Below, piece after piece: positions 1 through 12,300 of a DNA stretch of 64,000 nucleotides. Where the stretch lies: the NCBI RefSeq assembly GCF_000237925.1, contig NC_031500.1:1736001-1800000 (forward strand). Reading direction: 5' to 3'. Every line of letters starts with the position of its first letter. The first letter of the stretch is position 1. The notes beneath the pieces are model-generated. The model did no database searches. It had not been told where the DNA came from and saw only the letters and a list, made by a program, of their open reading frames with translations. This stretch comes from Schistosoma mansoni (Eukaryota > Platyhelminthes > Trematoda > Strigeidida > Schistosomatidae). A program made the position numbers and the translations under genes.

Positions 1-763
1 CTTCTTGAACAAAGATTCTTGACTTAACGAATCTGTGCCTCCACTAGCTAATAAAATGTTTACACAACCCAAGGTTCATTGTATCATAAGCACTCACAAT
101 CATTAGTACCTACTCTAATATATTTTAAAAATGCAGTGACACGAATACTTGCTTCGTCTGTTTTCGCATTTCACAATGGCACCGAATAATATGAAACTCA
201 TATACAAAGAATCGAATGACCTACAATTTCGAATCATCAAGACAAATTCCGTATAATTCATCATGTATTGTATTGGTGCTCAAATGTCTAAAAATGAGAT
301 AGCCTCTGTGATAAATTAGTCGACATATATAAAAACAAGAAAGCATTGAATAGTTGTTTCGTTCTGGTGTGGGACTCTTCAGCAGTGTATGTTCATTACC
401 CCATCGTGGATAAAACCCAGAAACTGCAAGTTCCTCAGTGGATACTTAACCGTTTAGAACCACTGGATTGGCTTCATATGGTACAATTTCAACTTTAATC
501 ACTCTTCAGATATCGACAGATGATTATCCACTGAGATTGATCCCAACTGTTTCACTTCCAACGTGTCTAAAGAATACAACGTATAAGTTAATAAAATCTC
601 CACACAGTTCCTTCAATTAAAATTATGCATCGTTTAATTTTAACTCACTAGTCTGATGGTTTTAGTGAACATTTATATGACTTGTAGTTCCTTGTCAATA
701 ATTTTTTATCAGCATAGGGTTATGGAGAGTGTTGAATTTCAATTAATATTATGAACCAACCAA

Positions 764-1050
764 TGTTAGACCACTATTGAAAACCTGGAAACACTGGGCG
801 TCCGTTTCGTCAAAGTATGGGACCACTGAGAAGTGCGCATACACGATCCTGAATACAGGATTCAAACCCAGAACCTTCGGTCTCGCGCTTAAACACTTAA
901 TCTATAGACCACTGAACTGACATCCAACGTTGCTGATATATAACTTCAGCCAACCCATGATATTGTGCGACCGTCCATCATTGTCTTCAATGAGTAACTA
1001 CCTCACAACAGACACGGTTGAACTCCATTGGTCATGGTTTCTCACTAGAA
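764..1050 (-). repeat. Family-B tRNA-headed SINE, degraded
   Basis: Antisense copy: gaccactattgaaaacctgg, a decayed hammerhead segment, then ctcgcgctt and a B-box-like ggattcaaaccc, matching the order of the fuller copies near 18.2 and 33.9 kb. Confidence 0.7.
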
Positions 1051-1539
1051 TTGCAGGAAATCCATCTTGAATCTAGTCATTAGTGAGCACATGAAACGGC
1101 CTTCCAGTGCTTCCCAGTGTCAGTCATACTCTAACATTGATCCATTCATGATATCAACAATTTTTGTTATTCTTTTATTATTAAAAATCACGAATTCCAT
1201 TAATTCAAAATAATGAAAAGGTGACATTTTTCATTGTGGAACCAAAGTTCATAGTTCCGTTTCTAATTTCGATTATGTACCACTAAGATATGGGGATTTG
1301 TGGAGATTGTCAATTGTTCATAGTATACACGAAGAAGGGATTTCAGTTAGACAATCAATGAAAACCAGGAATTACTGGATAGCTATTTTGTTTTAGTATG
1401 AAGTTCAATTATTTTCATCTTCCCATTCTTCTGTAACCAAGTGACTATTACGTAACCTCACTTGATATTTGAAAATCTCAAGTCACTTTATGATACAATC
1501 TTTTCTATCCTTCTATAGACTTACATATTTTGATTAAAG

Positions 1540-1735
1540 TTTGGGTGTGTGGAGACTGTAGTAATTTTAATAATTGAATTCATAAGTCCATCTAAGCTAG
1601 ACCACCATTGAAAACCTGGAAGCATTGGATGACTGTTTCGTCCTAGTATAGGACTCCCTAGCAGTGCTCATCCACGATCCCACATGCAGGACTCGATCCC
1701 AGATTCTTCGATCTCACGCGCGAATGCTTGACCTC
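1540..1735 (-). repeat. Family-B SINE, older subfamily, degraded
   Basis: Begins with the family tail (ggtgtgtggagactgtag), then tagaccaccattgaaaacc and the hammerhead region with the CTGANGA box lost (reads CTAGGGA on the minus strand). Confidence 0.7.
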
Positions 1736-1904
1736 TACTTATACATTTACCAAATGGCTACAAATATATGAATGTACAGCTTAAGTGAATGAATTCATCG
1801 AAACGAATAATTTCTTCGTTGAATTCTGTTTACATTCTGTTCAATGACACAATGGGTGATTTTAATTATCTGAAGGTTGAAGAAACAAACCAAAATTAAA
1901 TTCA

Positions 1905-2100
1905 CTTAGTATTGTTTGTTTGAATCTTCCCATTGATGTTTAGGACTGCAATTGGTCAGTCTCTTATTGGCATATGTGCATACTGTGCGTATTGCCTCGA
2001 TATAGCCTTAGCAGGTATATCCAGCTGACGAGTCCCAAATAAGACGGAACGCGCTTCCTGGATTCTACTGCTATCCTTTATCCATCTTTGCTTACAAACC
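1905..2100. repeat. Family-A (Smα-like) SINE composite with degraded hammerhead
   Basis: 1905-2010 is the SINE tail in minus orientation; 2011-2100 is the hammerhead segment in plus orientation. The CTGACGA box is intact, but the GAAA box reads GGAAC and stem II has a mismatch, so cleavage is not expected. The site triplet is TTC directly followed by CTGGAT, the canonical arrangement. Confidence 0.7.
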
Positions 2101-2514
2101 AGAATAAGTTTAAAATTTTTGTTTTATACAAGTTTCATTTTAAAAAGAATGAGGCCAATTAATGTGCTTTTGGTTATTTCAACCAAATTATACTGGATTA
2201 TAAAAAGTTGAAGAAAAGGAAATAAACTTTTTTAAAGAGAGTAATATCAACTTGGGTAGAAGTAAAGAATCACTAAAAACCAGGAAACATAAAACAGCTA
2301 TTACAACAGATAAATTCAACTGATGAATCACATGGGAAGATCAATTTTTTGTCCTGGATTCTTCTACTAACCATATCCTGAATATGTTAAAACTAGACAA
2401 TTGTACTTGTCATGGTTATGAGACTGATATCAGTTAGTTACTGAGCCTAGTGAAAAGATATAGTGTGAAGATAGTTGCGCAATGTCGTGGATTGGTTGAA
2501 GTTAGACATTAACA

Positions 2515-2650
2515 TCGTTGGATCCCAGCTCAGTGGTCTGGAGGTCAAGTGTTCGCGTTCGAGATCGGAAGTACTGGGTTCGAATCCAGTGTGTGTGAAT
2601 CGTGGATGAGCACTGACAAAAAGTCCTCAGTCATGGTCTAGCATTTACCT
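2515..2650 (+). repeat. Family-B-like SINE head with A and B boxes
   Basis: Plus copy with gctcagtggtctggaggtcaag (A-box region) and gggttcgaatcc (B box). The hammerhead region is shortened (actgacaaaaagtcc). Confidence 0.65.
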
Positions 2651-3391
2651 TTTCATGGTTTCAATGAAATCGGTAGTTTTGTCTGTAAATATAGTGACCA
2701 GTCACGTGTGTAGCTTTAAAAGGAAGCCACTCTGACTCAGTCTGATCTTGGTAGTATGACCACATTTAGTTAGTAATCAGTGAAATCTTAGCCTTTCTTC
2801 TCAGAAAAATGATCAATAGAATTCAATTAGAATAAAAGAACTAGACAGATGTTCCATTAGTCAATGAATGTTGATCAATTAATCATAAAATCCTGGGAGT
2901 TGGCCCAAAGAAGCGAACATTTCAACTTTCAAAATGTTTTATATCAATAAAATGATCCTCTTTTAAATAACAAACAGAATTCAGATAATATTACATGTTT
3001 GAGTCTTTTATTAAGACTGTTTTGGTGTACATCTCTAATAGATCCTTTTGAAAATCTTGATTAACCCTTTCAATGATGATAAAATATTTTCATAGTTGAA
3101 GGCATGAGTCAATTGAAGCTAGACCACCAAGGAAAACCTGGAAGCACTTGGTGGCCCCTTCTGATGATAAAATAATTAAAATAGTTATAAACTAATGTAT
3201 GGTTTAAACATTCAGACATCTACGATATAAGAAAATTCATTTTCCTGACCAATTAAATCAGAGAATTATATTTTTGAGATAATATGCCGGTGAGATTCAT
3301 TCTATGTCTCCCTTATCTTATTCCATTTGAACTCGCTTCGGATCAATTTGGTACATACTTTTAAATGATAGGTAATAAAGAGAAATTCCTC

Positions 3392-3424
3392 GATGATGAT
3401 GATGATAATAATAATAATAATGAT
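3392..3424 (+). repeat. (gat)n/(aat)n microsatellite
   Basis: Pure trinucleotide run of gat units changing into aat units. Confidence 0.9.
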
Positions 3425-3509
3425 GTAGGGTCAAATTCATGGGTAAAATGTCCATACCAACCATTAAATAAGTAGTTTTCTGTTATAGAATAAGTACCAA
3501 ATCTTCATC

Positions 3510-3790
3510 GAATGAGGCGTTTCGAGCATGTGTTAAGTATACTTAACCACCTCCAAACTTGACGGGGGACCTATGTTAGTTAAGAATTAGCTTAGAAGAA
3601 AGCTAGGAATGGCCAAGTCATGATGGGAAGTCAGTCCATGAAGCAATTGATTGTCAATCTGAATAGTGTTTAGCTATACAGACTGTTAGGAGTCCTAGCG
3701 ATAACCTCTATCAGTGTTTGAAGACATTGGGCTAGATGACTTAAAATCATTTACAATGGTTCAGGTGCATTCGCTCTTTGTTTTACTCTA
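3510..3790 (+). mobile_element. LINE family 1, 3' end, strongly decayed
   Basis: The order gaggcgtttcgagcatgtg, gaagaaagctagg, ccatgaagca, gaagacattgggctagatgac, catttacaatgg.tcaggtgcattc parallels 4840-5110, which is better preserved. No open frame remains. Confidence 0.55.
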
Positions 3791-4366
3791 AATATTGAGT
3801 TCCAGTGTTCCTTCATATAAACCTTTTCATTTGGTCTTTTCGAAATAAATACTGAATGTTTAGTCCTTCCTATTATCATTGCTATCATGGTATATCGATT
3901 CTTTTGTTATTCATCCCATTAATTACATCTGATTACGTTAATATCGTATGGTAGCTTGGGCTAGCGCACATATATTCTAGCTACTATATTGATTATGATT
4001 GACTGATGGCTGAAATATACCATTTTTTTTTGGGAGATATGAACAGTGCTGTTACTTAACATCTGATTCATATATTAAATGATTTACTGATATATTCAGT
4101 GAAAATAGGTTGCCTTCGTCTATCACAATAACACACTTATATAAAGAATATATCATATAAAGTTGGTCATGATTCTATAATTAACTAAACTTTCTGCGCG
4201 TAAACTATGAGGTAAATTGCTAACCGCTGGTTATATTCCAGATTTAGAGGACAATTCCGTGAGACAAACGACTGAGATTCCTCTATCACGGTTAGGAACT
4301 TATGTGAACTCGATAGTACAGCCATAGACATACACAACACTTCGATAAAATGTCAGCAGAACCGTA

Positions 4367-4572
4367 CTGACTGGTTAGAGACCTTGAATGATATGGCTCA
4401 AAATCGTTTTCATCCACCCTCTATGTTCTTCCAAATTCTAATCTCCTGAATTCTTCATGTCCCTATCTTTTTTCTCTTTCCAAATTTATTTCACTGGATT
4501 ATACTCCTTGAATAACGTCTTCAAACTCTAATCTTTCGGATTACTGCTTATACTCTTACTACTTCTATCACC
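4367..4572 (+). mobile_element. LINE family 1, 3' UTR fragment
   Basis: Matches 5055-5265 almost base for base (gagaccttgaatga.atggct, ccaaattctaatct, cttactacttctatca). It is immediately followed by a second, longer copy of the same family, so the two lie head to tail. Confidence 0.75.
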
Positions 4573-5380
4573 AACTTGCGTCATTTATGGCGTAGGCGAG
4601 ATATCCGTCTACCAACCAAAGAACGGGTTTACTGTGCAGCAGTCCGCTCCGTTCTACTTTATGGCAGTGAAACATGGCCGATAAGAGTAGAGGATATTCG
4701 TAGGCTACTAGTATTCGATCATAGGTGTCTTCTAAGCATTTCTCGTATGTCCTGGGACCACCGGCTAGGTAATGCAGTTGTTAGGAAACGAGTACTAGTT
4801 AAGGATGGCAAATCGATTAATGAAGTAGTGAAACTTCATCAGTTGAGATGGCTGGGATATGTGTTACGTATGCCCACCCACCGACTGCCCCGACGTGCAA
4901 TGTTTTATGGTGTATGATTAGGTTGGAAGAAAGCTAGGGGTGGGCAGATCAAAACATGGCACAAATCCATGAAGCCACTGACAAGTGGACTGAGCCATGT
5001 TGGTAGGCGTAGAATACCTGGTTGAGATCCGCGAGATGATAGCAATCGATGGTTAGAGACCTCGAATGACATGGCTGAAAATCGTTTGCAACGGTGAGGG
5101 TGCATCCACTCTTTGTGTTCTCCCAAATTCTAATCTTCTGAATTCTTCATGTCCCTTTCTTTTCTTTTTATTTCCAAATTTATTTCACTGGATTATACTC
5201 CTTGAATAAAATTTTCAAACCCTAACCTTTCGGATTACTGCTTATACTCTTACTACTTCTACCACTGTGGGATGTGAATCGACAACTGTATATCTGTGCT
5301 ATTGTGATATGGCAACTCGAACTGATGTATGTACGTACGAAGTTCTACGTTGTAACTGACTGACTGACTTTCACAGTCAT
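4573..5380 (+). mobile_element. LINE family 1 (RTE-like), 5'-truncated reverse transcriptase C-terminus plus 3' UTR
   Basis: The frame from 4576 encodes the domain after the RT catalytic core (LYGSETWPIRVEDIRRL, QLRWLGYVLRMP) to a stop at 4915. Further stops interrupt the homologous continuation, so this is a dead copy. The 3' UTR runs to about 5380 with acgtacgta and gactgactgact near the end. The clade is inferred, not proven. Confidence 0.75.
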
Positions 5381-5618
5381 TCTGAACAACATTATCAGCT
5401 TCTACTTCAAAATATGACCCAAAACAATAATTAATGCTTCATAACTAAACTATGAAGCCTAAAAGACATACAATATTGTCAAAAGCATCCATTTGAGTCA
5501 TTAATTTTCTCTGTTATTTCATAATGCTAATCATTTTTATTGACCAATCTTCAATACCAACCACTTCATAATTCTTTATATGGCCTCTGTTTTGTTTCTT
5601 CTTTTTTTAATTTCTAGA

Positions 5619-6316
5619 ATGCTTAATGGACCAACTGTCCTATTAAAAACTAGTACAACATCATTATGTAATCCAACAAGATCATCATCATCATCAACAA
5701 ATAATAATCATAATAATAATGATCCAATTAAAACTGATCTATCACCCACTACATTATTTTCTAATTATTCAATGCATTCAATACATAATCATCCTATATA
5801 CACTACAAATCTATCTAATCTAACTTCATCATCATCATCATCCATACTCTATAGTAATACTATATTGAATATAGATAATCATTGTATGAATGAAACCATC
5901 CAAACTCATAGACTATCAGATTCATTCAAACAAACAAATGTAAAGTGTAGTAATGATACATTGTTAATTCATCAAGGAATCAATCAGAAAACAAAATCCT
6001 CAGAACAATTAACATTGAATAATGATGAAATGATGACCATTAGACGAAGATTACCACCATTAGGTAAAAGTGATAGTAGTGAAACAGGTTTACAAATCGA
6101 TAATAATAATAATAATAATAATAATGAGACTAATAATAGTATCATTACTATGGCAACTAAAATTGTAATTGAATCTGATTCAAATGAAAATTCTAATGAT
6201 AAGAATAGTAATATTAATAAATATAAAACTATTGAAGGAGGATATACAAGTAATGAAGAAATTGCTAGTGGGAAAATGTTACAATGTCAAACAGATGTAG
6301 TGAACATTGAACATAA
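5619..6316 (+). CDS. RGS20: RGS exon 1 (first coding exon seen): Asn/Ser-rich N-terminus
   Basis: Open frame from ATG 5619, one base after a pyrimidine-rich acceptor (tttctag ending 5617), to the donor gtaagt at 6317. It encodes about 232 residues rich in Ser, Asn and Thr, with runs from tca and aat trinucleotide repeats (for example near 5685-5720 and 6100-6125). The exon ends in phase 2 (AA), and AA|T gives Asn with exon 2. No known domain is visible. The assignment rests on frame continuity with exon 2 and on coding-style low complexity with no stop. Confidence 0.75.
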
Positions 6317-9300
6317 GTAAGTTTGTTGTTATGTTTAAGTGATGTCTTTAGTATAAGGATGTTGTAGACTCTTGAACTTTGTTGAGACCACGAAGTTGGA
6401 CAACTATTGAAAAAGGAAAGCACCGGATAGGCATTTCTCCCAAGAATGGGATTAAATAGTCATGCGTATCTACGGGCCTGCCACTGGGAATCTAACTCAA
6501 GATCCTAGGTCTCGAGCGTGAATGTTGAACTTCTAGACCACTAAACCGGGATCTAATGGTATACAAACATGACTTTAATCAACCTTCAATATTGCTTACT
6601 GCTGGGGAGTATTTTTTAGTCTTGTCATATTTATCAACTTTGGATGTTTTGATAACTAAGTACAAGCTATACACCACCTTGTACTGAATTTCACTCAAGT
6701 ATTCAATAACCGATATCTTAAATTTGGTTGGATCGTCGCTACAGTGTAGTTCCGCCAAAATAAAATGGAAAGGGGAGTCATGTCAGCAAGTTATGGAATA
6801 TATTTAAGTGTCAGGGTGGTTGATGTAGTCAGTAGGAAAATCAACACCACACTTATGTCGTACCAATTGGGAATCATCAACAAAGCGCACATGTAGTCTT
6901 GAGACTGATGTTCTATGTAGAATTCAAATTTCGGTTACCCAGTTTCACGGTGTCAATCTCTATCACTGAGTTATTCAGACAATGACTGATTTCTCATAGA
7001 ACTGAATCTTTTACATCTCTCAAGTATTGAGTATTGACCAGTGTCATGTTTGTCTAGTCTGTTAATGCTAATAGAATTTTATAAATCAAGTTAAAATTAA
7101 GTGTTCGTTGTAGTCGATCAGTAACCATAGTAACTAATTTCATGGCTAGATAGAGCATGGATGATAACCCATTTAAAAAATATATACCATAGATTTTTTG
7201 TACATTTCATCTATTTCAATTTTTACATCTTCATGCAAATATAAAAGTTGATAGGTTCAATTCACGAGAAATATTACTATACTCGGAAATCTTTTGGTTG
7301 AGTTAATGAATCGATGAGTGTCAGACCACCACTGAAAACCTGGGAGCACTGGGCAGCCGTTTTGTTCTAGTGTTGGACTCCTCAAAAGTGTGCATCTACC
7401 AACTTACGCAAGACATCCGAACCAAGGACCTTAGGTCTCGTGCGCTGACGCTTAAATTCTAAACCACTGAACTGGTATCTAACACTGTTAATGTCTAACT
7501 TCAATCGATCCACAAAGGTACGCGACCATCTTCAGTTGTCTGAGGTAAATACCTGTCTCTACCTGATACGGATTGGTTCCACTCGGAAATTTGTTGACAG
7601 TACATTTTTGGCTTATTAGAGAACATAAAAATATTGTATGCAAAGATGGACAATGAATAGCAGTGGAATCTAGTTTGACGCGCGTTTCGTCCTATTTGGG
7701 ACTCGTCAGCTGGATGCACCTGCATCCTAAAGTTTATGTCCACTCCGGGACTCAAACCCAGTGCCATTCAATGCGAAGATTCAAACAACCAATACAAAAA
7801 ATGTCAGATCTTTTTTTAATCTTTACTTATTTTTCCATTTATTTTTCTTTTAGTGGACTAACAAAACCAACTTTTCCAATCACATCATATTCTAGTCTAC
7901 GTGATATTGATAATGATCAAAGCATATGCCGTTATTGTCATAATCGATTGCCAAGTTGTACACATCAATTGAATCTACTTCAACCTACAGATAACACTAC
8001 TATTACTACTACTACTACTAATAATAATAATAATAGTAGTTTATCAACTAGTATGTTGGGTAATCGACAAAAATCCACATCAGCTATACCATCATGTTCA
8101 ACATATGAAATTAGACCAAATACAACAGGGAAATTATCAGAATATAAACATGAATCTTATGATCCTTTATCTAGTAATAATAATAATCCTTATTTTTATA
8201 ATAATCATCATAATGGTACAGATAATGATAAACTATTATTTCCTGCTAATTTCTGTCATGATAATTTATGTATTATAACACCAAGTCAATATTCAATTAA
8301 TTATGTAACAAGCGTTCAATGTTCACCATCACATCATACATATCTTGAATTAAATAAATCAAATCTTTCATATACTACTTCCATCACTACTACTACTAGT
8401 ACTACTACTAATACTAATACTGATACTAATACTACTAATAATAATATAAGTAGTAATAATGATCATGTACAAAGCTTGAATTATCTCCATAGTAATACAT
8501 TTAATACTCCAAATTTCACAGGGGAAACACTTTTAATACATACTAACAATAGTAATGATAATGATAGTAATCATAATAATCATTATACAAAATCATGTAC
8601 AAAAGTGGATCAATCTCATTCCGAGTCCATAAGTGGACCATTTCAACGCATATCATTATATTTTACAAATGATACTCAAAATACTAGTAATACTAATAGT
8701 AATGACAATCATAGAGAGAAACCACAACAATTCAAATCAGTGATTCGTAATAGTATTCCAAGTTATTCTATATTACGTGGTTCATTAAAAAGTTATATTA
8801 CTGAAGCAACATACAGAACTAGTGGTAATCGTGGTATAAAAACAGTAAGTCATCAACATACAATAACTGTACCAACAGATTCAACGAATTCATGTCAAGC
8901 TTCATTAATACGAATCAATACTACTACTAATAATAATAATAACAATAATAGTAGTAATAATAAAAGTACTAAAAATACAAATGAACATTTTAATACAATC
9001 ACTGATGATAAACATACTGATGAAATGATAGTTGATAATGAAGTATCAACAATAAGACGTAGTTTAAATTCAACAAATAATACAAGTCAAATTATACAAG
9101 ATCCAAGATCAAGAACATGTTGTTTTTGTTGGTGTTGTTGTTGTTCATGTTCATGGTAAGTAACACACAATGTTCATTTATAAGTAGAGATGGATAGTGG
9201 CTAACAGTGGAATCCAGTTTGAAGCGCGTTTCGTCCTATTTGGGACTCATCAGCTGGGTGTATCTGCATCTCAGAGTGGCTATCAGGACTCAGTGGCTGA

Positions 9301-12300
9301 GTGGATAACGCGATGGCGTTTGAACCGAAAGGTATTGGGTTCGAGTCCCAGACTGAATATCAACAAGTCTGAGATGTAGGTACATCTAGCTGACTAGCCC
9401 CGAATAGGACGAAACGCGCATCAAACTGGATTCTACTGCTAGCCACTATCCATTTTTGCTTACAATGCTTGTGAATTAAGGCAATATCGAGGCAATACGC
9501 ACAGTATGCACATATGTCAATTAGAGACTGACCAGTTGCAGTCCTAAACATCAGTGGGAAGATTCAAACAAACAATACTAAATGAATTTAATGTTCATCT
9601 ATGTTGTATAACTATTTGTTATAATTTGTGGCTAATTGAAGGTAGAATTAAGATTTGAATGTATTTTAACTGTTGAATCCACGAGTAAATCTAAGCTAAA
9701 CCACCATTGAGAACCTGAAGGCACTTTGTCCTAGTATGAGATTCCTCAGCAGTGCGTAGCCACGATCCCGCACGCGGGACGTCCAGTGCTTCGAAATTTT
9801 TGTAATGGTGGTGCAGCTTAGATCGACTCATGAATTCAACTGTTTAAACGCTACAATCTCCACAAATCCCCATACTGACTTAAATCGATGTTATAGCTTA
9901 TAGTATGAGATATCAAGTCAGTGTACACTGATGATTCTTTCATGGATTGAAAGGTGAATATTTAAATAGTTTAGTGAGAAACAGAAAGATAAAATTACAT
10001 CTCTCAGTTGAGATTCAATGGTTTAGATTGGTGACTACAATTAGTTTATAAAAATATATGTACCATGTTCATTGTTAAGTGGTTGGAGATAGTCGACAAG
10101 AAATCTTGATTGACATAGATTTTGTGCTATTAGGAACTCATCAGTAAGGTATACCTGCAATCTTTAAGGTTTAGTTGTTCCTTGATGGATTTAAACCCTG
10201 ATCATTAAGCTTTGTAATCTGAGGCATTACCAAACAACCGACTTCTTGTATTGTGGTGTATGCTCCTTATATCGACAGACATAAGTAGTATGCAACACTG
10301 ATCAGAAGTGGAATGCATGATAGCAGAGGGCTAAAAGATCAAATTGAAGAAAACAGAAAGGGAAATAGAAAGGAAATGCGGATTGGAAGAATCATACAGA
10401 ATGTGAGGGACAGTTGATGGAAGATGTGTAAATGAAGTATTTCATGTATGGCTCTCATATTTTACGAAGAGATTCCGTAATTTTGTACTAATTAATAAAT
10501 TGGTTTCTCACATCTGAGCCTTGTTCACTACAGTATGGCTGATGTATTTGCATTGGTGAATTATTGAGTAATGACTAATGTCATATGTATATAAACCTGA
10601 CACCTGAATAGTTTTGTCCATCATGTTGCTATGTATCAATCACAAGCTTTGGTGACTCAATGTTATGTGCGCTAATGGTGATACTGAGATCATAATTAGA
10701 TTAGCATTTAACTGTGAAGCTGTGACTGATAAATTACTGAGAAGTCCCACAATAGGATGAAACGGCTGTCCAGTGCTTTTAGGTTTTCTATGGTGGTCTA
10801 GCTTAAATTGACTTATGAATTCAAATAGAAAATAACAATCATTTAGAGATAGGAAATGAAATAATAGTGAAAAGTTTTACAAAAAGGATTATCAATTAAT
10901 GAATAAATATTATCATTGTATAATCATTATTAGTCTCAACCGTAAATGGTAACTTGATGTAGTGATTCGGATTGTATATTATCATAATACAATCGACCTA
11001 TGTTGTCTGAAACATTGGGTTTTTTAAGTTTCACCATGAGAAGTAGATCATTTGGGGAGCAGTCAGTCATTGAATACAGTGGTCTTGAGTGCTGTTAGAG
11101 GTATGAGGGCAGTTATCACTTCCCGGTTGCCCACACCGTAGAAGGGTTCTTCTAGAGGTACCTGAAAAGGAAATTGGGTTAGAAGTGGTCTTAATGACCT
11201 GAAAGCGTGACCGCAGTGCCCAAGGGACAACTGCTTGAGGCCGGACACGCAAGGCCTTTTTGTGGGGGATTTTTGACGTGTTAGCTCCGTTCTTTAAAGG
11301 ACCTTACCGTCGGAGACGGAAATCCATGGGATAAGGCGAGGTGTGCATTTTTAGGGTCGACCTCTTCTAACCCCACCCCTCCTTGTGGAAAGGCAGCATC
11401 GCTGTTATGCTGGATGTCTGAAGGAAACACCTTACTGCTGTCACACCTCTGTACAGTCAGCAGTACGACTTCGCCTTCGGACCTTGGGTTTGCTGCTTTT
11501 AGTCTCACCGCTCTTCAACCGACCTGCCTGGCATGGTAGGACCTTGAGGAACGATTGTTTCAGCCAATGTAGCTCGATCGGTTCATCACGATAGGCAAGC
11601 CCGACCACCACGTCAAGGTAGCAGCAACGGTCGGGAGCAGTATAAATAAAAGTAATAAATTAAGGTCCAAGGGCGTAGTCATACTACTGACTGTGATGAG
11701 AGATGTGACAACAGTAAAGGGTGTCGCTCGGACAACTAGCATTTGAAATGATGTTAACTTTTCACTATTGAAAGGATCCAAATGGACTTTATAGGGTCTT
11801 CACAATATTCTTGACTGCAGTTTAGTAGTTAGGGTAAGGACAAAAAGTCTACGACTAGAGATTTTACCAAAAAATGACATTAGACAGATGGAAAAACGCT
11901 CTATAGCTAAATAGATGAGTGAATTTAGTGCAAAAAGTAGGAGTCTCTATCTGATAAGTTCTCACATAAAATATAACTCCATCGAAACGACAGTGTCTGT
12001 CTGCTTGTTATATATAGTCTAAAGATATAGAATTAAGCATTTGATACGTTTAATACTATCATTTCTACTCTATGGGGGCAAAAATTAACTGTTTGGTATC
12101 ATTTTAGAAATTTTGAGCAGTATACGAGGGTATTTCAGTTACTCGTTATACGTAATATCAGAATTCAGAGCATAAGCCTAAAAGTCTTATCCTCCATTCT
12201 GATTGCCTAGCCCTTAAACTATACTTTTATCAAGATTTCCTACTTCAATCAAGTATATGGTATTGAATAAACCGAATACTTTAGTAATTACTATTAGTAG

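Larger units (their letters stand above)
1..5617. other. Region upstream of RGS: no gene seen, repeats only
   Basis: Holds degraded family-B SINE pieces (345-420, 764-1050, 1540-1735, 2515-2650, 3110-3160), a family-A composite (1905-2100), a trinucleotide microsatellite (3392-3424) and LINE fragments (3510-3790, 4367-5380). I see no supportable coding exon. An upstream non-coding RGS exon or promoter could lie here but no signal decides it. Confidence 0.6.

Noticed and set aside
7663-7853. N-terminal extension of the exon 2 open frame, and its overlapping minus frame 7501-7767
   Set aside because: This stretch is a family-A SINE and intron; a good acceptor at 7853 joins exon 1 in phase.
11063-11781. 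Overlapping open frames of 61-75 codons as small genes
   Set aside because: They overlap on both strands in a GC-rich repeat, and the relatives at 26-27 kb do not preserve the frames.
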